Assembly (NCBI RefSeq): GCF_003050965.1
Contig: NZ_QAOU01000002.1
Span: 62,001-126,000, forward strand
Reading direction: 5' to 3'
Length of the DNA: 64,000 nucleotides
Source: Nitrosospira sp. Nsp2
GTDB taxonomy: Bacteria; Pseudomonadota; Gammaproteobacteria; Burkholderiales; Nitrosomonadaceae
Below are positions 43,421-52,646 of the stretch, piece after piece. The position numbers and the translations under genes were made by a program. The stretch's first letter is position 1. Every line of letters starts with the position of its first letter. Under the pieces are notes generated by a model, which was not told the origin of the DNA, made no database searches, and saw only the letters and a list, made by a program, of their open reading frames with translations.

Positions 43421-45472
43421 TCAAAGAGGACTCAACAGCTTTCCATCCCACTCGATAAGCTTGTATTGGAGTCCATCCGTCGCCTCCTTAAAAACAGACT
43501 CATTCTCGTCGAATGACGCTGCGATTATGCTTTGCAGATTCGTCTCAGCGCTCAGCAGTTGCAGTAGCGCGTGTTGACTGCTTGACCGCATTGAGTGTTG
43601 CCCCGGCTCATCCAGAAGAAGAACTCCTGGATGATTGCCCTTCGTGCTGTGCTGCGCCGATGTCTGATATAGAGCAAGTAGGTAGCTCCAAATAAGTCGC
43701 ACAAAGTCACTTGCACTTGAGTCCGCCTTGATGTCAGCCTTTGGCACCTTCGTGATGATTTCTCGTAGTTCTAACTGCGACAGGGTCGGCGTCAAATTGT
43801 CTAAGCTTATTTTGATTTCGGAGATAGTCGCGCTCTCGTATCCAAACGAACCCGCATTAGCCCGGAACATCTTCTGGAACAGCGAAATGCGCGCTGTGTC
43901 GCTCTGGGTATAGGTGTCCTTCGGCAAAGCTTTTCGTGCCGCTTGGTTCTCTGCGAGCCGACCCGCAACACCTTTTAACCGCTCCAAATGTGTAGTCATC
44001 TGAATTTCTAGTTTCTCGATAGCGGCGACCTCAAGTTCAATCTGCACTTGGCGACGGACAATGGCACGAGACTCTGATGCACCATTGCTGACGTCACCTC
44101 GCAGGGCGTTCCGGTAGTCGTGCTTTGCCGCAACTCTGGTAGCAAGATTGGCCACATCAACCTCCGATTTGCGAACTGCCTCCTGCATCCCAGCGATTTG
44201 CCTCTGAAGCATACGGCGTTGACTATCCAAGTAATCGATGTTTGCCTGCAGATCCATCTGGGGGCCAGAGACCATACCCCCCAACAACGTATCGTCGACA
44301 TGTTGATGACAAGTCGGGCATTGCCCAATCGCAAGCTCTACTGCATGCTGCGCCCCGAGATCACGAAGCTTAGCTGCGGTCTTGTTGCGCTCCAAGTCTT
44401 CCTTTGTCTCCATGAGCAAGATCTCGTACTCCAGCAGAGATGCTCGCTGCAGGGTAAGCGACGCTGTCGCCCGCTCGTGCAAGACGCTGAGGTGTTGCAG
44501 TTCTTCGCTCATCGTGTCGAGCACCTTGAGAATATGCGCTCCACTGCTACGGCTATAGCCCTCAGCTTGCTGCGTCAGTGCCGTGTGCTCGTTTCGTAGC
44601 TGAACAACGTACTCTGAAATTGGCATAGAAGCCCCTTCGATCTGCTTGACCAAGCGAACAAGCGCAGTATCAAACAATGCGCCTGGTCGCCCTTGAATCC
44701 CTTCAACGACAACACCCATGCCGGTTACCTCACGCCGCAGTTCGTCGCTAAAAGTGCGCCAGTTAAGGTCGATAGCAACCGCATCCGCATCCAAGCGGTT
44801 TCGAAGGACATTAGTTTCAAAGACGCTGAGTCCAAGCAGGAATTGTGTGACCTGCGTGCGAGCGTCACGGATGCCATAGAACGGAATGTTCGCGATGTAG
44901 TCCGTCCAGCCGCGCTTCTGCTCAACAGCCAGCGCCGCAAAAATCGTCTGTAGATAAAGCTTGCATTCACCACCGCCCGTTTTTGCCACAGGGGGCAACT
45001 CTAGCCCGAGAAAGTTTTCCAAAAAGCGATGGTATCCCTCAAGCTTCATGGCACCTCCGGCATCGTGCAAGTAAGTTGGGGTTGCTGCCCCACGCTCTGC
45101 TTTTGTCGTTAAGTGCGCACCTTCGAAAATCTCAACAAGCTTAGTGTCTCTAACTTCATCACGAATGGCACGTCGGAGTGTAACAATGCGGCCAGTGTTG
45201 TTCTCGAGCTCAACATAGACCTCAGATGCAACAATATTAATTTGTTGGTTGTTGTATTCGAAGTATTCTTTTACCGCATAGGGGAGAACTTTTTCACCCT
45301 TACCTCCGACAAGCTCTTCCATTCCAAGCCCGTACAGCAGACAGTTGAATAGCGTGCTCTTACCACTGGAGTTGCCGCCACGGATAACAGTCAGGCCACG
45401 CGCGAATGGAAAATAGAAGCCATAGTCCCCTTTGCTGGTTATGGCGCGAAGCTTGATTGCGCGAATAATCAT
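43421..45472 (-). CDS. ABC three-component (ABC-3C) system ATPase, Rad50/SMC-like
   Basis: The 683-residue protein has Walker A GGNSSGKST at 32-40. A long coiled-coil middle is broken at about 385-390 by CPTCH, like a Rad50 zinc hook. A C-terminal lobe carries Walker B (GVLLLDEPGQHSM, about 617). This is the architecture of ABC-3C ATPases, predicted to act in bacterial conflict systems with a middle component and an effector. The ATG at 45472 overlaps the stop of the middle gene (ATGA) and follows GGGAGGT. It is the last gene of a coupled three-gene unit and appears intact. Confidence 0.85.
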   Translation of the reverse strand: MIIRAIKLRAITSKGDYGFYFPFARGLTVIRGGNSSGKSTLFNCLLYGLGMEELVGGKGEKVLPYAVKEYFEYNNQQINIVASEVYVELENNTGRIVTLRRAIRDEVRDTKLVEIFEGAHLTTKAERGAATPTYLHDAGGAMKLEGYHRFLENFLGLELPPVAKTGGGECKLYLQTIFAALAVEQKRGWTDYIANIPFYGIRDARTQVTQFLLGLSVFETNVLRNRLDADAVAIDLNWRTFSDELRREVTGMGVVVEGIQGRPGALFDTALVRLVKQIEGASMPISEYVVQLRNEHTALTQQAEGYSRSSGAHILKVLDTMSEELQHLSVLHERATASLTLQRASLLEYEILLMETKEDLERNKTAAKLRDLGAQHAVELAIGQCPTCHQHVDDTLLGGMVSGPQMDLQANIDYLDSQRRMLQRQIAGMQEAVRKSEVDVANLATRVAAKHDYRNALRGDVSNGASESRAIVRRQVQIELEVAAIEKLEIQMTTHLERLKGVAGRLAENQAARKALPKDTYTQSDTARISLFQKMFRANAGSFGYESATISEIKISLDNLTPTLSQLELREIITKVPKADIKADSSASDFVRLIWSYLLALYQTSAQHSTKGNHPGVLLLDEPGQHSMRSSSQHALLQLLSAETNLQSIIAASFDENESVFKEATDGLQYKLIEWDGKLLSPL

Positions 45473-45930
45473 ATTACCTCCCAATCCTTGGCTACCGCTT
45501 CGACCATCCCCTCGGTAATGTCCTTACCTATCGATATAAGAATGGCTTTTTCTGAACCAAAGATATCTTTATCTTTAACCACTGCATCCGCGAGTGCTAT
45601 GCCACGGTCTGTTAACTCATAGCCAGTGGATACTGTCCGCACTAGCCCCTCAGCAATACCATATTTCAGAGCAATGGCAAGCGCTGGGTCAAAACCCCAA
45701 GCAGTGACGCGCAACTCCTTCGACTTTGCTGCTTCAATGATGCGTGCGCTACGATCACTGCGCTTGAAAGCCCAGTTGAATAAATGCATGCGGGTCAGGC
45801 TGGACTTACCACTTCTGGATGCCATACGAAGCACGAGTAGAAATTGACAAATCTTATACAGTGGCCTGTGATCCGCCATGATCGGAGCAGGCCTACGTTG
45901 GAAAAGCAGGCGCATTTTGGCCTCAGTCAT
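45469..45930 (-). CDS. ABC-3C system middle component, winged-helix-like
   Basis: From the ATG at 45930 the product is 153 residues (MTEAKMRLLFQRRPAPIMADHRPLYKICQFLLVLRMAS). It is helical with a likely winged-helix region (LTRMHLFNWAFKRSDR, then ALKYGIAEGLVRTVSTGYELTDRGIALADAV). This fits the middle component placed between effector and ATPase in ABC-3C operons. Its start overlaps the upstream stop by eight bases and its stop overlaps the ATPase start, so translation is tightly coupled. The frame is open upstream to 46020 but inside the effector gene. Assignment rests on context and fold pattern. Confidence 0.75.
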   Translation of the reverse strand: MTEAKMRLLFQRRPAPIMADHRPLYKICQFLLVLRMASRSGKSSLTRMHLFNWAFKRSDRSARIIEAAKSKELRVTAWGFDPALAIALKYGIAEGLVRTVSTGYELTDRGIALADAVVKDKDIFGSEKAILISIGKDITEGMVEAVAKDWEVI

Positions 45931-46848
45931 AGTCGAGCTCACAAATAGCCAGCCAGCGTGCGACCATATGCCTAGATATCTGACTGGCGTTCGTTTCATC
46001 GAGCAGCGGCGAGAGATCACGCACTATCCGTTGCGTCAACTTATCTCGCACAGTTCTTGTTAACTCATCCGCAGTGCCATCCCAAATGGCACTTGTCTCC
46101 ACAACAAACTTCTCGAACTCGTTGATGAGACGAACAAGCTTGAAATACAAAGTCGGCGCCGTCTCTTGGATTCTCCGAAAGCTGGCGTCGGACTCAAGAA
46201 AGCTCTTCAGGGTTTGCTGATTAATTTGATTCACGAGGAAGTCGTACCGTGCCGACGTCTGTTTCGACACGAGTAGTGCTTTGCATTTACGAAGTACATT
46301 GTCTTCATAGATCTCTATCTGCTCTGTTAAGGCGGGCAGAACCGAAGGGCTAATGCCAAAATCCAGAGCTTCGCCAGTAGCCGCCTGAATTTCGTTGATT
46401 TCGATGAGATAGTGGTCGCGTCGTGCAGATGGACGCGAAAGTTGGGCTGCAGAATACAAAGATTCCAGCTTCTTACTTCTGCCTCTTTTGTTCGCGCATG
46501 AGCAAGCAAATCGTTCTTGTTAATTTCTGGTGTAACGAAGTACCAGTCGCTCAACGTAGTGGAGCCAAATCGCCGCTTTAGCTCTGTTTCGTTTTTCTTC
46601 AGCTTACATAGATCCCTCGTTATCTTGTTGCGCTGCGCCTCATACAACTCTTGGCTGGTATAGTGTTTATCTGGGCAGTAACACTGAAACCCAATGCCCG
46701 TGACCATTGTGAAGCCTTCGAGCCCAAAATCGCCTGGAGATGCTGGTATCGGTTGATAGCCTTCCTTCGCGAATTTTTTCTTGAAGACCTGTTGGCAAAG
46801 TGCTTCCCATCCGTCTCCGTCGAAAACACCAAAACTTGTTTTAAACAC
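45923..46848 (-). pseudogene. ABC-3C system effector gene, restriction-endonuclease-like, frameshifted
   Basis: Two overlapping frames make one protein of about 308 residues. The N-part (46848 to about 46420) reads MFKTSFGVFDGDGWEALCQQVFKKKF, ASPGDFGLEGFT and TGIGFQCYCPDKHY, a PD-(D/E)xK-like core, then WYFVTPEINKNDLLAHARTKEAEVRSWNLCILQPNFRVHLHDA. The continuation DHYLIEINEIQAATGEALDFG and a helical C-part end at 45923. The natural join HLHDA-DHYLIEIN is broken by loss of one base in the GACGCGACCAC stretch at about 46415-46425. Either the gene is inactive, or there is an assembly error or ribosomal shifting. The middle and ATPase genes downstream are intact. Confidence 0.75.
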
Positions 46849-47081
46849 CGTATTTGCAGTCTATCAATAGCAGGATTTAGTTGGCTCTATCAACGTCAAA
46901 GGGGGAAATTTATTTTCGAGAGGGCATGAACGATGAGACTCCGTGCCGGAACCGCACAAAGAGAAACCAGAGAGGCTTGCAGTCATATTATTCCCCAACG
47001 ACAAACTTGTTGTTTTTGATTAGCCACTGCACATTGCAGCACATTTTTGTTATGGCCGTCGCGCAAGTGATGCACCGCGTG

Positions 47082-47141
47082 ATTTTAGCTAACTCAGCAG
47101 TATTTACCAGTGTACCGAGGTACACCAGAGAATCAATATGG
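47082..47141 (-). repeat. Interspersed 60-bp repeat, copy B
   Basis: Same orientation as copies A and C, here 234 bases upstream of the start of the ABC-3C effector gene, which is transcribed on the minus strand. Similarity to the other copies ends near TATGG. Confidence 0.85.
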
Positions 47142-47295
47142 TTATTCCGAATTTAGGGATGAAGCAGACGCTCTTAAGTGAGCGGTGCTAAGTGCTGGAA
47201 TTGGTTTATCGAGTAGCGGACGGATGGACTCAGCGAGAACGGGGCTGGGTCTGTAGCTAAAATGTGCTCTTTATGGCTTGCTCAGCAATGATCTT

Positions 47296-47346
47296 TAGAC
47301 GACTAGACGACTAGACGACTAGACGGCTAGACGGCTAGACCGCTAG
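47296..47346. repeat. 8-bp tandem repeat, six units
   Basis: TAGACGAC occurs three times, then TAGACGGC twice, then TAGACCGC, and ends with TAG. The homologous position near 50919-50931 has only about one unit, so the array expanded after duplication. Confidence 0.9.
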
Positions 47347-47460
47347 TTGGCGAGACCAGGAAGGGACAAAAGATGTGAGAGAGTATAGCTTGTGACTTTA
47401 AATGGCAGGGTATCCGAAAGGAAGGCCCGTTTTATCTAAAGCACTCCGCTACATCGAACT

Positions 47461-47892
47461 TGTTTAGCGGTTTTTCAGAGGGTTCTTAGCCACTCCCGAG
47501 ATGGATATCATGTGGACGCCGTGATCCGGAACTTCACCTGTCCATGCCAATAAAAAATCTGAACCGTCCGCAACCATTTGCGGCACGCCGCTATCCCGTC
47601 CGTCACTGATTTCCGCGAGGCGTATCAACCGACCGGATGAGCCATTGGTATACAACTTGCGTAGCACCAGGTGGGATTTCATTGTGCCAGGTCTGGCGCC
47701 GCAATCCAGGAAATGACCGCAGTACGGTCATCAATCCAGGATAATCCCACGCGTCCAGACGGGTTCTTCCCATCCACTTCAATTGTCTGGCCGAATCTCT
47801 GCCCGCCGTCAGAGGAGAATGCGGCGTTACGCGGGGCCGGTCGCCTTGGGCGGTAAACCACGCAGCGGCAACCTGCATACCGCGCGCACTCC
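47461..47892 (-). pseudogene. Duplicated 3' part of the sialidase-like gene
   Basis: This stretch matches the last third of the intact gene at 51057-52292: MKSHLVLRKLYT, GSSGRLIRLAEIS, GVPQMVADGS, NAAFSSDGGQ, GKNPSGRVGLSWIDDRTAVISWIAAPDL and MQVAAAWFTAQGD. At least two single-base changes break the frame, for example near 47683. It ends abruptly at 47892, where a carotenoid-oxygenase fragment begins. Confidence 0.88.
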
Positions 47893-47893
47893 T

Positions 47894-47983
47894 AGAAGTA
47901 TGTCGTTTTGATGGAGTTTCCCCTGGTGGTGAATCCGCTAAGCATGTTGTTGCGAGGTAAGCCATTCGTAGCCAACTACACAT
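47894..47983 (+). pseudogene. 90-bp fragment of the carotenoid oxygenase gene
   Basis: Nearly identical to 56594-56683 inside the intact carotenoid oxygenase gene (AGAAGTATGTCGTTTTGATG through AACTACACAT), with about five differences by eye. It joins directly to the sialidase fragment, so two genes that lie 4 kb apart downstream are fused here as scraps. Confidence 0.9.
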
Positions 47984-48095
47984 CGGAGCACGGCGGGGCA
48001 CGCGCTTCTCGCATATGCCCGTTTTCCTATTGTCGTCACATTCGGGGCCGAGTATGGCCTTGGCCATAGTTAACCCCAAGTAGTATCCTTCACAT

Positions 48096-49482
48096 ATGGA
48101 TATAAAACCTTACCCATCGTTGACTAGATTTATAGATGACCTGCTTGACGCTATTTGCATTGTTGATAGAGAGGGGCGTTTTATCTTTGTCAGTGCCGCA
48201 TGCGAGCGCATTTTTGGCTACACACCGAAAGAAATGATCGGCAAGGCTATGTTAGAGATGGTGGTACCGGAGGATCGAGCGATAACTCTCCGGGCGGCCA
48301 ATGAAATCATGTCAGGGCATCCCAAACTTGATTTTGAGAACCGCTATATACGCAAGGACGGACAAGTGGTGCACATTATGTGGTCAGCCCGCTGGCTGGA
48401 AGCCGATAAGGTGAGGATTGCTGTTGCTCGAGACGTCACCGAGCGCAAACAGGCTGAAGCACTGCAGGCCGCGCTCTATGCCATTTCTGAAGCCGCGCAT
48501 AATGCAGAGGATCTACCCTCTTTGTTTCAGCTAATTCATCCAATAATCGGCAAGCTGTTGTCAGCGACTAACTTTTCCGTGGCGATGTACGATGAGAGAA
48601 ATGATCAGCTGAGCTTTCCCTATTACACCGGTGACTTCCGCGAGGCGTCTGAACCGCAGCAAACAGCCCTAGGTGCTCTCTGCGCAGAAGTCATTCGTAC
48701 CAGACAGTCCCTGCTGCTGGGACCTGACTCGCTGGCGACCTTTCCCGATGGATCAGGTGCTATCAAGGATAGCAATGTGGTGTACTGGCTGGTCGTCCCG
48801 CTCAATTCGCATACGGGTACTATCGGTGCCCTGATTTTGAAAGGCAACCCGGACGGAGCACGCTACACTAGGAAGGACAAGGAACTGGTGCAATTCGTCT
48901 CCAGTCAAGTTGCTACTGCTATCGAGCGAAAACAGTTACATGCCCGACTAAAACACATGGCTCAATACGACGGCTTGACCGGCCTACCCAACCGAGCACT
49001 TTTATATGATCGCCTGAAAATGGCGCTCGCAAGAACACGACGTGAACAAGGGCAAATGTCAGTGCTCTACCTGGACTTGAACAATTTCAAACAAGTCAAT
49101 GACTCTTTGGGTCATGCTGCAGGCGATGAGCTGCTGCAAGAGGTTGCCAATCGTCTAAAGCGGTGCCTGCGCGGTTTGGATACGGTCGCGCGCATGGGCG
49201 GTGACGAGTTTGTGGTGCTGTTGGAAAACATCCAGATGCCTGAGCACGCCTCGAATATCGCCAAAAAAATCCGCAGTGCTATCAGCCAACCCATCAAAAT
49301 AAGAGGCCGCAGCTTGTGCATACTGCCCAAGCATAGGAATTGCACTCTACCCTCGGCATGGTGACGAGGCGCAACAACTTCTCAGACATGCTGATGAGGC
49401 GATGTATTTGGAGAAAAAGAAGAGTGATAAGGGCCTTGCACAGGGCGTTTATAACGGCGTCCGCACGAAATCGGCATCATAA
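48096..49482 (+). pseudogene. PAS-GAF-GGDEF diguanylate cyclase, frameshifted near the 3' end
   Basis: The frame from 48096 gives a PAS domain (LLDAICIVDREGRFIFVSAACERIFGYTPKEMIGK), a PAC segment, a GAF domain (about 130-285) and most of a GGDEF domain with intact RMGGDEFVVLLEN and YDGLTGLPNRALLYDRL. After about 49320 the frame is lost. The expected SIGIALYPRHGDEAQQLLRHADEAMYLEKKKSDKG resumes in another frame and ends at 49482. The truncated 422-residue form lacks the last strand and helix of the GGDEF fold and is probably inactive. The gene sits between two copies of the sialidase 3' end. Confidence 0.85.
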
Positions 49483-49488
49483 AAGAGG

Positions 49489-49707
49489 AGTTTTTTAGAG
49501 GTTTCTTAGCCAGTCCCGAGAGACGGATATCATGTGGACGCCATGATCGAGAGCCTCACCTGTCCATGCCAATAAAAAATCTGAACCGTCCGCAACCATT
49601 TGCTGCGGCACACCGCTATCTCGTCCGTTACTGATTTCCGTGACGTATCAAACGACCGGATGAGCCATCGGATCGATATACAACTTGCGTAGCATCAGAT
49701 GGGCTTG
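49489..49707 (-). pseudogene. Second duplicated 3' scrap of the sialidase-like gene
   Basis: Matches 51056-51250 with small indels (GGTTTCTTAGCCAGTCCC, GATATCATGTGGACGCCATG, CCATGCCAATAA-AAAT). It has the same orientation as the other two copies. It directly follows the GGDEF gene. Confidence 0.87.
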
Positions 49708-50060
49708 GTTAGAACAAGTCGCCAGCTACAACGGTATGTCTGTCACGTTCCGGTGGAAAGAGGCACGGGAGGCTTGCGGAGATTGAGTTTGGAGGAAGGA
49801 CTAATCAATTGGGCGATCGACGGAATAACTGATTTAAACATCGTCGGGCAGTTCTGCATACACAATTTCCACGTAGCGAGGGGTAAACCCAACACGCACT
49901 ACCGAGCCAATAGGGACAGGTCGAGTCTGTCCCTATTGTTTTGTACCATTAACGCCGGTTCGATTCTTGTCCGGGGTCGCGGCCCGGACCCATCCGCGAG
50001 GCAAATTATTTTCGAGCCTCGCAGTAATAAATCATCGATTCCCGGAAAAACGGAATGGAG
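49708..50060. other. Intergenic region with terminator-like hairpin
   Basis: No gene is supported. The only clear feature is the hairpin at 49909-49937. Confidence 0.5.
49909..49937. terminator. Terminator-like hairpin
   Basis: AATAGGGACAG pairs perfectly with CTGTCCCTATT around a 7-base loop, followed by GTTTTG on the plus strand. It could stop transcripts of either strand, for instance the small gene ending at 50061. Confidence 0.6.
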
Positions 50061-50282
50061 TTATCCCGATACGAAGCCCAACTGATCATCTGATCTCGAA
50101 GTTGCATCCAGCGGCGCCAGACCCACGGCGGGCCCTCTGTCGTTCGCCCAATATACCTTTGATTCGGGCCAGCCCACGAGGGTTTCTTCATAATGGTAAG
50201 GACCGAGTTGCGTGGCGGTGGCATTTGGCAAGCGCTCGATATTGCCTTCGAGGGTCCGCAAATACGTAACATATTTACTCAT
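50061..50282 (-). CDS. Small hypothetical protein
   Basis: The 73-residue product (MSKYVTYLRTLEGNIERLPN, then YHYEETLVGWPESKVYW) has a good AGGAGA site eight bases before the ATG at 50282. I recognise no family. The aromatic and charged composition looks like a real protein; a competing frame on the same strand (50006-50272) looks like a shadow. Confidence 0.4.
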   Translation of the reverse strand: MSKYVTYLRTLEGNIERLPNATATQLGPYHYEETLVGWPESKVYWANDRGPAVGLAPLDATSRSDDQLGFVSG

Positions 50283-51056
50283 TCTCAAGTCTCCTGTGGT
50301 TGCTCTTACGAAAGTAATTAAATTAAGTGGTGCTCCGCTCCGTACCGCTCCGCTCCGTACCGCGTACCGTACCGCGTACCGTACCGTACAGTACCGTATG
50401 GTATACCACTAAGACGATCATGGATAAATTTAGTTCGCAAAAAATTCACATTTTCTTGATGTTTTTTTGACGTAATGTTCGTAAACGTAACTTCGAGCCC
50501 AGCCCAGCATTTGCTACCTGATTTCAGCGTCTATGGCGTCCTGGTTGGCTCTTCTGATCTGCCAATTTCGCCGCTCGGCGGATCGGTTCTGCGCGGCTGA
50601 TTTCCGCTGTTTGGCTGGAATCTTCAATGAAATTTCGAGAGGTATGCTAACCTCGAAAAAAATCAAAGCGCGCTACGCACTACGCATATCAAAATACACT
50701 GTAATTTTTATTGATTCGTCGACATTATGGGACGGGCGCATTGCGGGTTGAGCCGTTCACAAACACGCAGTGGCCTAAGGGGGGCGTAATGGCAGTTGAA
50801 AATGGTTGTGTAAATCCTGTGTAATTGAGCAAGGAAAATTACACAACTTGCCAGAACTGAAGAGAACCAACCGACATACGTCGGGCGGAATCGAGCCGCC
50901 GCTGCTTGGCCATGATTTCTAGACGGCTAGTTGGCGAGATTAGGAAGTGATATGAGATGTGGGAGAGTATAGCTTGTGACTAAAAATGGCAGGGAATCCG
51001 AAAGCAAGGCCCCTTTTTTCTAAAACCCTTCTACATCGAACTTTTTTAGAGATTTC
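50283..51056. other. Repeat-rich intergenic region
   Basis: No gene is supported. It contains a CGTACCG-type low-complexity stretch at 50330-50405 and an inverted pair at about 50800-50855 (GTTGTGTAAAT and ATTACACAAC) that could be the remains of a small element. From about 50905 comes the copy of the sequence that also precedes the sialidase fragment at 47461. Confidence 0.5.
50330..50405. repeat. CGTACCG low-complexity repeat
   Basis: Irregular runs of GCTCC, CGTACC and GTACCGTA follow one another for about 75 bases and are framed by AGTGGT and ACCACT, so the whole could fold. It lies upstream of the small gene at 50282. Confidence 0.7.
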
Positions 51057-52292
51057 TTAGAGGTTTCTTAGCCAGTCCCGGGAGACGGATATCATGTGGA
51101 CGCCATGATCCGGAGCTTCACCTGTCCATGCCAATAAGAAATTTGAACCGTCCGCAACCATTTGCGGCACGCCGCTATCTCGTCCGGCACTGATTTCCGC
51201 GAGGCGTATCATCCGACCGGATGAGCCATCGGTATACAACTTGCGTAGCACCAGGTGGGATTTCATGGTTGCCAGGTCTGGCGCCGTAATCCAGGAAATG
51301 ACTGCGGTACGGTTATCAATCCAGGCGAGTCCAACGCGTCCAGTCGGGTTCTTGCCATCCACTTCAATTGTCTGGCCGAAACTCTGCCCGCCGTCAGAGG
51401 AGAATGCGGCGTTCACGCGGGGGCGATCACCTTGGGCGGTAAACCACGCAGCGGCAACTTGCATGCCGTGGGCACTCAACATGGGGCCGTTGACCGGGCA
51501 CCCATCAATTTCCCATCCCTCATTACCCAGCGGTGCAGGTGCTGACCATTTATCAGCAAGCAAACGCGCTACCCGGTGATCGCGGATTTCGTTTTCCGTG
51601 CGGCCACGCCAGGCTGCAACTGGACCGACTGGTGTTACGGATACTGTTGTCCAGCAGCAAGTGCATGTACTGCTGTCGATGATCTGCTCGCTATCCATCC
51701 TGCCGTCGCGATGAATGTGTGCATAGCGTAAAGTGAAAGCCGATTTGCCACCGCCATTCCGCTTGCGCCGATCGCGTCCATCCAGCCAGATCACGCCGGC
51801 ACTGTCATTCACGGGGAATATCGTGGCAAAACCATATTGCGCCGCGGTAGCGCCGCGATAGGGTGGACGGGGAGCACTCCACGTTATGCCGGCATCCCGG
51901 GAAATGGATATGGCGATATCGTAGTGATAGACGTTCTCGCCTTCCTTATTGATTAGCCAATGCGCCACCCAAAAGGACTCGTCAATGGGTACCACAGACG
52001 GAAAATCGCTCCAGTTGACGAACCAGTCATTACCGCGCGCGGCTTCGCCCTTGTGGATCCATCGTCCATCGCGCAATACGCCATACTTGAGAGCATGGCC
52101 GTCGGCAACCGGTTCTACCCAGCTCATCAATATGCCCCCAGCAGGGAGCACGGCAAAGTGAGGGGACTGAGCGCCGAGGGCCGCAGGGTTTGCAATATTC
52201 CGTATTTTTGCTGCCGGCTGGGCCGCCTGGCCCAAGGTGGCGGTTGCCATTAGTAAACCTAGAATAGCTGTGATATGCAAGCTGTAGGTCAC
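51057..52292 (-). CDS. Secreted sialidase-like (BNR/Asp-box) protein
   Basis: The 411-residue protein has a signal peptide ending near LGQAAQ. It has a beta-propeller body with Asp-box-like motifs (SISRDAGITWSAP, FSSDGGQSFG) and conserved WLDGRDRR and TVSVTPVGPVAAWRGRTENEIRD segments. A CTCC cluster (SSTCTCCWTT) is unusual for true sialidases and suggests a disulphide or metal site. Members are often annotated exo-alpha-sialidase without proof of activity. The 3' third is present in two further scraps at 47461 and 49489. The gene is alone and transcribed toward the duplicated spacer. Confidence 0.87.
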   Translation of the reverse strand: MTYSLHITAILGLLMATATLGQAAQPAAKIRNIANPAALGAQSPHFAVLPAGGILMSWVEPVADGHALKYGVLRDGRWIHKGEAARGNDWFVNWSDFPSVVPIDESFWVAHWLINKEGENVYHYDIAISISRDAGITWSAPRPPYRGATAAQYGFATIFPVNDSAGVIWLDGRDRRKRNGGGKSAFTLRYAHIHRDGRMDSEQIIDSSTCTCCWTTVSVTPVGPVAAWRGRTENEIRDHRVARLLADKWSAPAPLGNEGWEIDGCPVNGPMLSAHGMQVAAAWFTAQGDRPRVNAAFSSDGGQSFGQTIEVDGKNPTGRVGLAWIDNRTAVISWITAPDLATMKSHLVLRKLYTDGSSGRMIRLAEISAGRDSGVPQMVADGSNFLLAWTGEAPDHGVHMISVSRDWLRNL

Positions 52293-52646
52293 TTATCACC
52301 ACCCGCAAGCTAGTGTAGGGAAGCCAAGCCAAAGCATAGTGCGAAAGCGTCGATTTGAGAATGCGGCAAATTGCCGCGCGGCATTTTGTCGCACCCCGCT
52401 ATCCATCTGTGCATCCAATCGTTCGCATGGAGTGGAGACATCGTGCCGGCGCGTGAGTCGACCAGCCTCCATTACCAAAAACTGCAACCTCATCGACGCT
52501 CGGAGATATACAAAAATACTATCTTCAAAGGAAATACGGGACGCGGTGGTATATGGTCAAAGATGTATCATCTGGCGAGACACGGCGGCGCACCATATGA
52601 TTAACCCCTTGTCACACTGCCCCCTTCAGGGGAGGGAGGATTTATT
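52293..52646. other. Intergenic region, nothing recognised
   Basis: It separates the divergent sialidase-like and secreted-protein genes and should hold both promoters. A GGGAGGGAGGATTTATT ribosome site precedes the ATG at 52647. Confidence 0.4.

Larger units (their letters stand above)
46849..47460. other. Intergenic region with repeats
   Basis: No gene is supported. It holds copy B of the interspersed repeat and the 8-bp tandem repeat. From about 47280 it is a diverged copy of the region leading into the sialidase 3' end at 50905-51056. Confidence 0.6.

Noticed and set aside
50006-50272. Alternative 88-codon frame over the small gene at 50061-50282
   Set aside because: The frame at 50282 has the better ribosome site and a more protein-like composition.
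50533-50751. 72-codon plus-strand frame in the repeat-rich spacer
   Set aside because: No ribosome site and no recognisable sequence.
50800-50855. Inverted GTTGTGTAAAT/ATTACACAAC pair as insertion-sequence ends
   Set aside because: The ends are only about 50 bases apart, no transposase gene is present and no target duplication can be defined.
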